Shown in pieces: positions 11,561 through 23,015 of a stretch of 64,000 nucleotides of DNA. Source of the DNA: Aedes albopictus (Eukaryota; Arthropoda; Insecta; Diptera; Culicidae); the NCBI RefSeq assembly GCF_035046485.1, contig NC_085136.1, positions 81,113,734-81,177,733 of the forward strand, written 5' to 3'. The position numbers and the translations under genes are program-made. The notes beneath the pieces are model-generated. The model saw only the letters and a list, made by a program, of their open reading frames with translations. It searched no databases and had not been told where the DNA came from. How positions within the stretch are numbered: the stretch's first letter is position 1; every line of letters begins with the position of its first letter.

Positions 11561-12346
11561 TTCAGATCTATCTGGTAGAATTTTGTCCATATACCTAGAG
11601 ATGATTGTGTTATATTTTTCGAATTTCAAGTTTGCGGATGCCTTCATATTTGATGAGTATGCATACATTTCCTAAATATTTTTTATTTTTAATTCTATAT
11701 GAGCTTTACTGGGCATTTTCTAATGAATAAAATCATCTATCGATTTAAGGTTTAAATTTAAGGCTTTCTCCAGAAGGTACGCCATTCAACAAAGCTTGAA
11801 TCGTTAACATCTGGCTGACGTTTCCTTATCATTGCTTCAGGTTTCTGATAAACAACCGGCATGAGAGCATCTTATAGCATAGTTACATTATTTATGTGCT
11901 CTTGTTAAGTCATTGGAGCAATCTTATTGGGTTCATTCATAATTCAAATTTTCAATATATGTCGCGAAAAATTGTTAAACAAGGAATGACACTTTAGCAA
12001 AAGAAGCAAGGGGATGACAATATTTATGGAAATGCAATTCGCGCCACCGCAAACACGCAGTATCAATTCGCACAAAATTAATGTATCTGCAAAATTCCGC
12101 GGAACTTTTTCGAAAATTTCGATTCGTTTCGAAAAATACCGAGTAAATTCGGATTTCGTATCGATCTCACGAAACATTTTTGAATTTCGTTTCGTTTCGT
12201 ACCGCATTGTATCAGAAATTTTATATTTCGTTTCGTTTCGTTTCGCTTTGAAAAAATCCCATACCGCATACCCTTAATAGCTAGTTGAACTTTTTTGTGA
12301 GAGAAAAAAAAGTTGCCTATCCCAAACATTTTAGCCATCCCCTGTA

Positions 12347-13043
12347 TAATCTACGAATGAGCAAGTTTAGCGTCTGTCGGTTACGTGATTTTGTACATGA
12401 TACAACTCCATTTGTACTGTTTCAGCATGGTGGTACGAATGAACCGTACATTATACGCAAATTGCTTTCAATTTACGAAAACTGGTTTTACGAAGCATAT
12501 TCGTTGAAGTTTAACGAAAGAATATTCTGAGTGTATGCGGAATCGAACCCGCCGTCTCGGAGACCCCTTAGAAATTGCTTTAGCAATTCCTTTCACAGCC
12601 ATTTGGCAATTCCATTGGAAATTTCTCAAGTAATTGTTTTGATAATCCCTTTTTAATTTGTTGAAATTTCGAAATCACTTGGAATCTAGCTCTTGATGAC
12701 CTGATCAACTTTTCCAAAGACGAAACGATTCCATGAAGTCTAGTTCTCGAGATACAGAAGTTTGGAATTACTAAACTTCTCTAAAAGACTCAGTAGCGCT
12801 CATTATCGGACTGCTACTGATGTCCTGATAAAATTTATCATGAGTATGAGCAGAGCATAGATGACCGCACAATTCGTAGTTGATACTCCGTTATTGACCG
12901 GAGCAATCAAAATTCCACAGAGAATCAATGAATGGGGCTTGTGACTAGCACAGCATTCTCAATGTGCACAGTTCGGAAACTCTCAACTATATAAGGGTCA
13001 GTAACGGCACCGGCCATGTTAGTATGACAAACGTTGTTATAGC
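12347..13043. other. Unassigned spacer with a SINE-head remnant
   Basis: Around 12537-12570 a B-box-like minus-strand stretch (GGGTTCGATTCC) and a neighbouring CCGTCTC resemble the head of the SINE at 8557-9016. Nothing else is recognisable. Confidence 0.35.
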
Positions 13044-13322
13044 ACAGAGAACAGACATCCAAGCCTTTAGAAAATTTTCTTGAATGCTGTGTAAGGATTC
13101 AATTATTTTAGCGTTGACAACACTAGCGTCACCTATGCGGCAAATTTCCACAGTCAGTGGTGAGTACGCATATCTAGATAAGTTTTATATTCACCACCGA
13201 CAACTGCGTGGGAACTTTACGAAAATAGTGACACCACGAAGTTGCAACTTGTGTTTCCATTTCAAATGACCGTTAAATTCCTTATACAGTTTTGGAACTG
13301 GACTTGGATGTCTGTTCTCTGT
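13044..13322. mobile_element. MITE with 20-bp perfect terminal inverted repeats
   Basis: ACAGAGAACAGACATCCAAG at 13044-13063 has its exact reverse complement at 13303-13322. The 61-codon frame at 13084-13269 lies inside and has no recognisable motif. No convincing target duplication was seen. Confidence 0.7.
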
Positions 13323-13759
13323 AGTTATTGAGACCGATTATCGCTGCATCTCCACGTTTATCTCAGGAAGGAATTCTTGTTAGTAGGGAAGAGTAACCAT
13401 TGTCGATCTAGGTATCACCTATGGTCGGTGATACGATCTGACAATAGATCAATATACACAAACCGCCGTCCACAACTGATCTCTTTTCCACGCGAAAACA
13501 AGCCCTGATAGGGAGCAGAACCCTTAAGTCTATTCCACACAGAAATACACTGAATGCGACGCTTAACTTAGACTTTTCTAGAAATGCTTGATTTGAGTGA
13601 AGATAGAAATGCTTGTTAGTAGGGATGATATCGTTGGGTCAAGACTTACCCCGGCAAGTGGTATAAATTTCTGATTTTGAAAAACACCATACACACCGCC
13701 GCGCCATTACTCACTTAACGTGGAAAGCAAACAATCATCAAGTGAACGCGTAATACTTA
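13323..13759. other. Unassigned spacer
   Basis: Two short direct repeats (CTTGTTAGTAGGGA near 13377 and 13612) are the only structure seen. Confidence 0.35.
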
Positions 13760-13919
13760 CTACAAACCAGGCCCGTGCACAGAAGTAGCGTCAAGGGAGG
13801 GATTTGTCCCAATTTCGGCAAAAGGTGGAGGGGTGCAAAGTGTATGAAGCGTAGGTGAAGGGGGGGGGGGGGTTAATCCCCAAACTCCCCCCCCCCTTGT
13901 GCACGGTCTTGCTACGAAC
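13760..13919. mobile_element. 144-bp hAT-like MITE with G/C homopolymer runs
   Basis: The element is 13768-13911, with ends CAGGCCCGTGCAC and GTGCACGGTCTTG. It is flanked by CTACAAAC (13760-13767) and CTACGAAC (13912-13919), an 8-bp duplication with one mismatch. Internally a long G run (about 13859-13872) and a C run (about 13887-13896) face each other. Confidence 0.7.
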
Positions 13920-14349
13920 TACGCCACAGGATATTCAATCTGATTCGCCACTGTTCGCTTCACGCGGGTAGCAAACAATCCACCACCCGCGTCAAATGGT
14001 TGCTCAACCTTTACTCTCAGAGCTTAGACCACTTTATATTAAATCTTAATCAGGAGATAATTAGGAGAAAATTCCGGAATAATCAAAGTGTGCCTTAAAT
14101 ATAATAATAAAATTAAACTATTCTAGTGCTATTCTATTCTAGTGCTTACACTGTCAGTATTGAAAAGCATCCTGGAAATATAAAAAATTTCTTCTAATAT
14201 TTTCTTGTCAGCATTAATGTTTGCAGCATATCAGAGATGATGTGACACAAATATTAAAACGGCCAAGCCTACTGTGCCGACTAATAGGTTCAGATAATTC
14301 AAAAAGATAAGGCAATCATGTTTTCCACTTATAAAAAAGGGGTGGTGGG
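13920..14349. other. Unassigned AT-rich spacer
   Basis: Nothing supported was seen. Confidence 0.35.
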
Positions 14350-14515
14350 GTTATTGTTATTATTGTTATTGTTTATTTTAACTTCAAATTTTGAAAGAGG
14401 GAAAAACCCCTTTGAGTGATTTCAACATTACAAAAACGAAATCTTTCTCAAAGAGGCACAAAACCTCTTTTATCTTTTCAAATAACATTATAATAATAAC
14501 TTAAAATTAAAGGCT
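14350..14515 (-). mobile_element. Probable non-LTR retrotransposon 3' end, minus strand
   Basis: On the minus strand a short unique sequence with repeated CTCTTTG/GAGGTTTT steps ends in AATAAACAATAACAATAATAA, a low-complexity tail of the kind left by mosquito LINEs. There is no ORF, so the family is not assigned. Confidence 0.35.
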
Positions 14516-14820
14516 CACACGGCAGTAGCCATAGCAGAGCCGCCATCTTGAAGGAGGACAACATGCCACATCGTGAAACGAATCTTCAGAAATCCAGAAA
14601 TCATTGTGGTGGAGAGGGTAGGAGTCAGGGATTCACCAAAAACGAATCTTCAAGGCTGAAAATAAAGTATACCAAAAAAAAAGAGAAACAGTATCAAACG
14701 TAATATGCAATCTCATTTATAAATTTGAATAAAAGTTTTAATATGATTTCATTTTTTGAGCCCAAAATATCCCGTATAGATACAGGAATTGGAAAACCTG
14801 CTGCAATAATGCTCTCAAAC
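14516..14820. other. Unassigned spacer
   Basis: Nothing supported was seen; the short minus frames at 14694-14950 lack motifs. Confidence 0.35.
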
Positions 14821-15748
14821 GGGTGGTGGGGTAAAGTAAACAACCTAAGCATTTTGGTCGTTTCCCGTCGAAATGCGGCAAAACCCATCTACTTTTCCGA
14901 GTAACATGGAAGATATTTATATACTCTAAAAATATCGTTAGGGGTTGCATTTAAAAATATTGTTTTCTTTGATTTTTTTCATCACCAAATCGTGCATCAA
15001 AATAGCATGAAAAAAATTGGTGGGGGTAAAATGGACAATCGATGGGGTATAATGAACAAGTCGTTAAAAGTTATATAACAACATATTGTTTCTATGTTTT
15101 TAAATACAAACTATCAAATTTCATACGATACCTTTATTTTGTTGTTTTCAAACTTTTGATGCAAACTTTGAAACACGCTTAAATAATTATTGTAAGAGTA
15201 GTGTAAAACCAAGCACTGTTTTCGATGAAAATAATATTTTGTTGATAAACAATATTTTTTTATAACTTTTTACTTCAATTATCCCACGATAGGTATGACG
15301 GCTGATGATTCTGAAGCTTGCAAAAAAAAATTGAAATTTTGGTGAAATTTGAACCGATTCTCCATTTTACTCCCACGGTCTGATTTTGTTGAAATTATTT
15401 CCAAAAAAAAATTGTTCTACAAAACTTATTTTTTTTGCCAATTATATTCTTCTACGTGGACTTTATTGGTTTAGGGTGTAAAACTTGTAATAATTTGAAA
15501 ATAACTTACGAGAAAACCTTAGCAATTATAAGCAGATTTTACATCATTTCCGATGTTCCACGTGATTTTTAAAGTTTATGTCATCTTGAAGAGGTTTATT
15601 TGATTTTAATGTTCAAGATCAGCAAAAGTATAATGATTCATGCTTAGGCATAAGCTTCAATCGTTGAAACATTTTGAAAAACAATAAAAGCCATGAAACT
15701 GTACCATGTCTATTTTAACCCACCTGTCCACTTTACCTCCACCACCCC
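14821..15748. mobile_element. Possible TIR element, about 0.93 kb
   Basis: GGTGGTGGGGTAAAGTAAAC near 14821 has an imperfect inverted partner GTCCACTTTACCTCCACCACC near 15727-15748. The phrase GGGGTAAAATGGACAA also occurs internally near 15025. No transposase frame is present and the target duplication was not identified. Confidence 0.45.
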
Positions 15749-16504
15749 AACATGATTGACAAACCTTTTCGTATTGAATGTAGGAAGAAACGGGGACAGC
15801 CGAACGAACCGTTTCGTTTTAGGGGAATGGTTTTTGGACATAAAATCGTTGGGGGTGGTGCAGCTAAGAAGGTTAATGCACACTCCGTTATAGTTAGCGT
15901 CTCTTTTCCTGGGATGGGACACAGGCATTTCTCCATGCGTCCTGGCTTCAAAGCCTAGGCTTAAGCGCCATAACTCGCTCTAAATATAAAAATAAAATTA
16001 AACAGATAAAAAGTAGCAATAAATAACTTCTTCGATTATTAATATTTCCTCAATAATATGTTATTTAAATATGAACTCTTTAAATCTTCACAGTAAACAA
16101 TAGCTTGAAACGAGCTCACCATTTCATGTGCCTCAATCACTGATTTTCTGGGTTTCTCGTCGTCGAACGAAGCACAAACCGCGGCACCCGGATTTCTTTT
16201 ACAAAACGACGAGTCCGAACTATCACTTTTCACTCTATAGGGCAATACATGCCGCGATTGCTAAGACATTGTTCTCTATGTCTTTAACATTTCGAGGCCT
16301 TGCACGGTGTACAAAAGAAGGTGATATATTCCCGATATCTGACAGCTTTTTGATGATGTAATTCAAATCGTTCATATGTGATCTAGTACTCCACACCAAT
16401 TTGATCAATGTGAAAACGATAAGAACGACGTTACATGTTTACATCCAAAATAGCTGTTTACATAGGTTACTAGCCTGCCTTGGGATATTTATGCCGTGGT
16501 GGCC
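15749..16504. other. Unassigned spacer, mixed composition
   Basis: Short frames such as 15752-15958 plus and 16039-16245 minus give no recognisable domain. The minus frame has a plausible amino-acid mix (repeated SDSS, an acidic stretch), but no splice or start context distinguishes it from chance. Confidence 0.3.
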
Positions 16505-16649
16505 TTGTTGTTTACGATTCGGACTGAAAAAGAATGCCATCTTTTCACCGGTGGTTTGATGTAATTCAACATGTGGGGTTCGCCTGTGTGGGAAAGTTTG
16601 CTGATTTATAACTTTACGACGGCACGGTAGTACCCCTCCAGGATGTCCT

Positions 16650-17361
16650 TCTGCGATCCCCAGGAAAGAGTTCCTGAAGAAATCCCGGTAGCAGTTTCCA
16701 AAAGAATTACAGAATAACTTCCCAGAAGAATCCCAGAAATGTGTTCCAAAAGAATAGAAGTTCCCGGAGGAATCCACGGAAGAGGTCCTTAATAAATCCA
16801 GAAGCAATTCATGATAGAAGCCCAAAAACACTCCCGCAATTCTCGAAGCACTCCCGAAGTAGTTTCTGAAAGAATCCCGGAGAAGTTTTTAGAGAAATAC
16901 TGAAAGAAGTTCTTATATAATTCCTTGATGGATCTCAGAAAGAATTCTTAAAGAAATCTCAGAAGGAACTTCGGGAGGAATCTCGCATGAAACTCCTGGA
17001 AGAAATCCCAGAAGGAATTTTGGAAGGAGTTTCTGTAGGAATTTTGAAAGAAATTCCTAAAGCAATGGCCGAGAGAACTCCTGGAGTAATTCCGGGAGAA
17101 ATCCCAGGCAACACTGCTGGCGTTCCCAGGCATATCTTCTGGAAGTAAAAAAAAAAACTTCTGAAATGTAATAAAAGGATCTACTGAGAATCTTGGTCAA
17201 AATTCCTTGAGGATTCCCAGAGCTTCTGCAGGAATTCCGGAAGAAATTCCTTCAAATCCTAGAAGGACTCTCTTCAAGAATACTGAAAGAAGTTCCTGGG
17301 AGAAGCTTCATGTACCTCAGAAAGGATCCCAGAGAGAGCTCCTGATGGAACCCCGAAATTT
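16650..17361. repeat. 12-bp degenerate minisatellite (type B), purine-rich strand on plus
   Basis: Imperfect units around GGAATTCCTGGA/AGAAATCCCAGA. Translation gives four-residue steps (IPEG, ILEG), as expected of a 12-bp period. Confidence 0.75.
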
Positions 17362-17565
17362 TGTGTGGGCTTTGTGACCGTGCGGTTAGAGGCATCAGCC
17401 GTCTAGGTGTTTCGTAAGCCTCGAAGTGCGGGTTCGATTCCCGCTTCAGTGGGTGAAAACTTTTCGTCAAATGGAATATTCTCCACTAAATCACTGGGTG
17501 TTTCGTGTGTTGTCCGTTGTCTTATGTTTGCGATCGGTTCAGTCTGTACAACCTCTGGTTGAAGG
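17362..17565 (+). mobile_element. tRNA-derived SINE (family S3), plus strand
   Basis: An A-box-like stretch (TGACCGTGCGGTTAGAGGC) is followed by the B-box GGTTCGATTCCCGC at about 17431. A non-tRNA body follows (TTTCGTGTGTTGTCCGTTG, CAACCTCTGGTTGAAG). It interrupts the minisatellite, which resumes on both sides. Confidence 0.6.
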
Positions 17566-18024
17566 GTTTTTTAAAACAATCTCAGATGAGATTGTGGTGA
17601 AATCATGGAAAAAATTCCCGAAGGAATCGCAGACAAATTTGCTGGAGTACTCCCTGAAGGAATTCCTGGAGGAATCTCGGATTGAACTTCTAGAGAAGTT
17701 TCCGAAGAAATTTAGGACCTCCTGAAGCAATCTCAGAAGGTATTAATCCCTGAAAAGTTATCTGGAATAATCTTGGAAGTACTTCCTGGGGCAATCCTGG
17801 CAAGAGCTCTTGAAGGAATCTCAGGAGAAACTCCTGGGAGATCCCCAGAGGGAACTTCTGAAAGAGCACTCGATAAACCCCCAGAAGCATCACATCAAGA
17901 GCTCCTTGGGAATCCCACAAAAAAAACTTCTAAAGGAGCCCTGTAACAAATCTGTATAAAAACCACGAGAAGAAATTGGTGGAGTCTTGGATAGGATTCC
18001 TGTGGAATCTCAGAAGGGCCTCCA
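17566..18024. repeat. Type B minisatellite, continued
   Basis: Same 12-bp degenerate units and orientation as 16650-17361. Spurious frames at 17426-17725 plus and 17690-17920 minus arise here. Confidence 0.7.
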
Positions 18025-18160
18025 GGAGGAGTGCCACCGTGCCATCATCAAGTCATAAATCAGCACTCTTTCCTATGCACGCGAACTCCACATGTTCAAT
18101 TAAATCAAACCACCCATGAAAAGCTGTCCATTTTTTTTCCAAGTTCGAACCGTAAACAAC

Positions 18161-20225
18161 AGAACAGAAGCTCAGGTTTGAAGAAGCAAAGTCTACGATC
18201 TAAGTGTCCTCCGGGGTTAGTAACTCGATCTTTCCTTAGATTTCTCGCAACCAGCCGGAGTCACGAGGAGGTAAAGATAAAAGTTGTTGGAAAGATGCTT
18301 ATGACCTCGATGACTTCGATGAGGTCTGCATTGTATGTTACCCAGCATTCACCGTACATAGTTAGTGTTGTACAAGATTGAATATCTCAACAAGCTGTAC
18401 AGCATAGAAGTGTAAATATTCTGTTTATCCTGTATGAATGTCGAGGCAAAAGTTATATAAATTAATCATCAACATTAAACTCACCTTCGAAGCTGAGGCA
18501 AACAGTAAATCCTCATTCCAAAACAAAAATGCACTAAATTGAAACTTCTACGTTCAATAAATACCCATTCATTTGAACTTTATTACGTGCTGTAAATACA
18601 CCCCGTCTTTGCTTCCGTGAGTGTCCCATACCTGGCGTGTCGTCGTAATTTCGTTTACACCTAACAACGCACAACCCGGAAGCCACTTCTGCTCCTCACA
18701 CCACATGTCGATGCCGGTGTCACTGTACCAACCTATTTACAATCAACAAACTATTTTTTTCTAGCTTTAAAACCAATATTCCACTAATCGACTATTCGTC
18801 TTGTTTCCTATCCCCATCCCTCATTTCTCTCTTCAATTCTAGCAGCCAAGAAGAGTCAACCTAAGTCACCCAATGCATAACTTCCTGCACCCCTCGCGCG
18901 TGGTCCCCATAGCATGGTACATCACCACCACCGCTTCGATGGCGGTGCTACAGTGGTGCGTTTTTGATTCAAGCTTCAATAATGGTAAGAAGGACACCCC
19001 TCAACGAGCCGATGACCTCCAGTACCCAGACCAGAAGAAGCATGCAGCACCCCCGGTCACTGAAGAAGCGAGCACCTACGTCGTATTGACGATTGGTAGT
19101 AGGTACACCAGTGCTAGCACAAAAACTGACGACTTGAATGGGGACTGACTGGGGAGACATCGAACTGCGCGAGGAACCAACCAGCACCAGCAACCTAAAT
19201 GGGAGACTCTTTTTTGTGGCGAGTGCGTCCGGTGTGTGGTAGGTGAAGAGATTGATAGAGTAGGTTAATCGACGTTTCGAACATTCTGGAGTAATTTAGA
19301 GAATGATAGGTGAAAATTGTAGATGACCGGCTTGTTGCGTATCGTGAATTTGCAAATCTAGTTGAAGCTGCAAAGTGTGATAGTTGCTCTATGAATTTAG
19401 TAAAAACTTGAATAATAATATTTTAAAACATGTTGATTGAAATAAAAATGAATCATTATTTGAAGCCGTTTTGCTTTGAGATACCTCATGCCAGTCTAGT
19501 CGTTTGATTCAACCAGCTTATAGACAGCTGTACAACAGCGCTCCTTAGAAACAAATGCTCTTATCAAATTAACATCGTCTACCATTTTCATAAACAATGT
19601 TTCATCATCAACCCGATAAACTCATCACCGCGATGAATTAATAATCACCATTTCCCACGACGATACATGCTCAATTACACATCGATCCTCCCTCCGAAAC
19701 ACGTGCTCAGTAATTATGCATTAGCCAGCCAGCCGATTAGTTCTAAGCGCCATTTCCCACATCCACTGCATGCTTGACTACAGTGTAGCGGCGTTGTTCT
19801 GTTCTTCTTCGCTCAAGGTCCTACCACCCATCATAGGTCTCGCATGAACCGGCTTGATTTCACCGGCTGCCTGCCTCCGAAGCCGTATGGCATATTTTCC
19901 CACTTGGCGGATGGCTCTGCTTCTTCTACCCTTCCGTAAAAATTACTTATCATTCATACATAAGTACCGGACCAACAAACCAACCAGCCAGCTATTGGGA
20001 ATCGGAATATGAACGGAAAACCGGCGAAGCGACGACAACGACGCCTCGATGGAAATCGCATCACGAAATCTGCTGCTGTGCCACTGCCAAGTTTCCAAAA
20101 GCATTGGCATTTTATGCATCATTAGATGCATTCATACAACAGCTTAACGATGGGGTATTTAAAAACCTCACTTGTCGAAGCGCGAACCTGTGAGCAATAA
20201 AAAGAAGGGGAGATTGGGGTGAAAT
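18161..20225. other. Low-repeat block of moderate GC, possible host intergenic or intronic DNA
   Basis: This is one of the few stretches here without obvious transposon structure. It contains the exon candidate at 18843-18984 and a GC-richer part near 19640-20160. No long ORF. Confidence 0.35.
18843..18984 (+). CDS. Candidate internal exon (or terminal exon), unknown gene
   Basis: A strong pyrimidine tract (CTCATTTCTCTCTTCAATTC) ends in TAG|CAGCC at 18842/18843. The stretch closes with AATG|GTAAGA at 18984/18985, a good donor. The 142 bp between are open in the frame starting CAG at 18843 (47 codons, QPRRVNLSHPMHNFLH...). In another frame, the first codons read AKKSQPKSPNA and then TAA at about 18877-18879, so a terminal exon is equally possible. 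I do not recognise either peptide. Composition is GC-richer than the surroundings. Splice-like signals of this quality also occur by chance in long AT-rich DNA, so this is a hypothesis. Confidence 0.3.
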
Positions 20226-20380
20226 GCGGACACTAATGAAAAACCACTAGCGAGAATTCTTCCTAAAATTTATAAAAATAATCTTCAGGATTTACAGAAA
20301 GAATATTCTCGCAGGATTTCTAAGAATGGTTTTTAGCTAGAACTCCTCTAAATAAACTTTTTAGTATCCCTTAGGAATGA
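20226..20380. repeat. Type B minisatellite, pyrimidine-rich strand on plus (start)
   Basis: Degenerate TTCCTCCAGGAA-like units begin and are cut by the MITE at 20381-20617. Confidence 0.5.
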
Positions 20381-20617
20381 TCTGTTCTATAGATAGTAGA
20401 GTAAACATAGATCCGCGGACACCGCTGACTAAAATGTTTCAAGCGTGTAAGTAGTAATTTTCAAGAGTTCGACGGTTGAATATGACGTCATGCGATCCAT
20501 TGATGTTGTCCAAATCGTGACGTCATGCTCGTTTGGATACAGATTTTGACAGTTCGTTTGGATACAATGGATTCATCAACACGGATCTATGTATACTCTA
20601 CTATCTATAGTCTGTTC
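20381..20617. mobile_element. About 224-bp MITE with long TIRs
   Basis: The element is 20387-20610. CTATAGATAGTAGAGTAAAC at the left matches the inverse of GTATACTCTACTATCTATAG at the right, and the pairing extends to ATAGATCCG. TCTGTT occurs directly on both sides (20381-20386 and 20611-20616), a 6-7 bp candidate duplication. Confidence 0.7.
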
Positions 20618-23015
20618 ATGCATTTCATTGAAAAATTCTTCCAGGGATTCATCTAGGAATTTTTCTTGGAACTTTCTCAGAAGTTTGTATAGAAATTAAA
20701 TAAATGTCTTCCACCTTACAATAGGTCCACCTATAAAATCCCTTACGAAATTTCTTCTGGAATTCCTTAAAGGATTCCATAGAAAATTCCTTCAAGGTTC
20801 AAGGTTGTTGTATCAGTTAATGCTAGTATTCCTTCATGTATATCTTCGAACATTCCAGATATTTTTTCTACCAGTTTTTAAACAAAATGTGTGATTTTCA
20901 TAGCTGTAATCATCATTTCGTATGAGGATCCACTAGTAAAACATGAATATACGCCGATTAAGATCATTACAGGCTCAATACCGTACTATGGCCAAAACTC
21001 CGGACTGGCTAAAACTGAAGCTTCCAACCTATTTAAAATTATCAAATCTTTTAATTGCAATCGATAACTGAATTCCCCAGTACTTGTTCTAAGAATATAC
21101 AATTAGGGGAAATACTGTTACACCGAAAATATTCAGGAAAATTACTGAAAAACTATCAAAGTTACCCACAAAGTAGTACCGTGACTCAAGAATCAATGCC
21201 TCGGCAGTTTAAAGTAATTTTTCAAGATTTTTTTTTCTGCAAATGAACATATAGGGTTCTCCTGTTCTTCCAGGTGTTTTTTTAAGATTCTTTCCAACAT
21301 TTTTTTTTCTTCAGTGGACCTGGGCTGCTCGCGGTTGCGAACAGTATTCATCCAGGATTTTGCTTTGTTTCTGTAGGATTTCCTTCGGAACTTTCTCCAG
21401 GTAGTAGTTTAGGGATTTTCAAATCAGTGGTGTCATCGAGGTGACTCCAAGTTACTCACTGAACCAGCTCTTAAGATTCAAAAAAAAATGCACTTCCATA
21501 CATACCAAAAATAACGTCTCAGTGAAATTAGGAATTCTTTCCAACCAAGTATTCCTCCAAAGTTTTTCAAAGGATTATTTAATGACTAGGGATTGCTTCA
21601 GAAATTTATCCATGAATTTTCTCTAAAATCTTCAGAAATTCTTGAGAGATTGCCTCAGGAATTTATCGGAGGATTCGTTTTGAAAACTATCCATGGATAT
21701 GCCCAGAAAATTCTCCATGAATTCTGGAAAAAAAATCTTACAAGCAACATTCTTTCAAAAATTCCTCCAGAAAATTTTCTAGGGGATTTTTAAACAATTC
21801 TGTCAGGAAATAGTTCGAAAATTTCTATGAGAATTCTGCAAGGAATTACTTGAAAAAAATAATATTTTGCTTTTGAGTTTTATGAAAAATATTTTTAGGG
21901 ATCTCCCCAGAAATTAACTTACTAACTCCCTTATGAAACTTACCTTGGAATCTTTCCGAATATGCACCATGAATTCCATTAGAGAATCTCCCAGGAAGTC
22001 CATTCAAAACTTTCAAAAAGTCTTCCATAAATTCTTTTAGAGAGTTCTTCAAAACATCGTGATACACAAATTCTTCATAAATTCGTTTCAAAATTTATTC
22101 TAGATGTTCCTTCGGAATTTTTTTCAAAAAATCACCAACTAACAGTCCCATGAGGTTTTCTCACAAATTCCTTCATAAACTCTTTCAGAAATCAGTACGA
22201 GAATCCCTTTAGGGGATTCTCTACAGATTTTTTTTAGAAATGCTTTCAATTACTTCTTAAAAAAATCAAAAATTTGAAATTCCTTCAAAAATTTCTCCAA
22301 GAATTTCTTAAGAAATTATTTTAATATCCTTCAGAATTTTTCAAACGTCCCTTTAAAAAATCTTCCAGAGATTTTTCAGGATTTTTTCTGGAGATTTCAC
22401 TGATTTTTTAAGGAAATTCCATCATAATTATGTTGAAGGATTCCTTTAAGAAATTTTCTATAGTTTCCTTCCCAAATTTGCATCATGTGTTTTTTTTTTT
22501 TCAAAAATATGTATGAATGTAATGTAATGTAAGAAACTCCTCTAGTGTATTTTTTTTCAGATTTTTATTTTCAGGATTTCTTTGAGAAACTTCTCCAGAT
22601 ACTTCCACAAAAATTTCTTCATAAATTTGATTTCCCTTGGGTTTCTTCTGAAACTCCGTCGGGGATTACTTTGAAAAGTTTTCTAGGGATTCGTTTAGAA
22701 ATTTCTGCGGAAATGTTAATGTATTTTCTCAAAAATAGATAAAACATAGGGGGTTTGTTAAGAGATTTTGGCCAAAATGAGTTCAAAATCAGAGCATGCA
22801 CTGCAAAATCAGGACGGATGTTAACCCTACCAGGGGGTTTCCTTCACAGGGATTCCTAAAAAAATTACAAAAAATTCATTCATATATTCTTCCAGTGGTT
22901 TCTTCAGAAAACTTTCAAGAGATACCTTGAGAAATTCAAACACGTATTTCTCCCAGAAGTTCATCAGCGATTAGATCTGAAATTACTCTATGGATTCCAT
23001 TGAAAATTCGCACAG
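20618..23015. repeat. Type B minisatellite, long degenerate tract
   Basis: Units such as AATTCCTTCAGA / AATTTCTCCAGG with frequent indels and AT-rich inserts. Short frames (21055-21246, 21441-21793, 21846-22091 minus, 22545-22742) are repeat artefacts rich in F, L, E, K and S. Confidence 0.65.

Larger units (their letters stand above)
8238..12284. mobile_element. 4.0-kb non-coding TIR element with 8-bp target duplication
   Basis: The element is 8246-12276. It starts TAAGGGTATGCGGTAT and ends ATACCGCATACCCTTA, and is flanked by a perfect duplication ATAGCTAG (8238-8245 and 12277-12284). The subterminal regions are rich in GAAATTCCGCGG and TTTCGTTTCG repeats. No reading frame of 60 codons occurs between about 8366 and 11943, so no transposase is present. 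The 8-bp duplication suggests a non-autonomous hAT. It carries a SINE, a second SINE and a LINE-tail fragment. Confidence 0.8.
7386..12346. mobile_element. TA-flanked foldback FB-TA1 copy 2, outer layer of a nest
   Basis: The outer ends are TA|CAGGGGATGGCCAAAATG (TA at 7386-7387) and CATTTTAGCCATCCCCTG|TA (TA at 12345-12346). They are diverged versions of the ends at 146-1064. The arms pair from 7388 through a centre near 7846 to 8245, and then continue at 12285-12344 after a 4.0-kb insertion. Short ORFs (7280-7552 plus, 8141-8365 minus) are the arms. It is non-coding. Confidence 0.8.
16505..18160. mobile_element. Composite block bounded by about 150-bp inverted repeats
   Basis: The segment at about 16505-16650 (TTGTTTACGATTCGGA, ATGTGGGGTTCGC, GACGGCACGG) reappears inverted at about 18025-18160 (CCGTGCCATC, GCGAACTCCACATG, TTCGAACCGTAAACAAC). 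The interior is a 12-bp minisatellite with a SINE. I infer a transposable or captured unit, not a chance pair. Confidence 0.55.
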
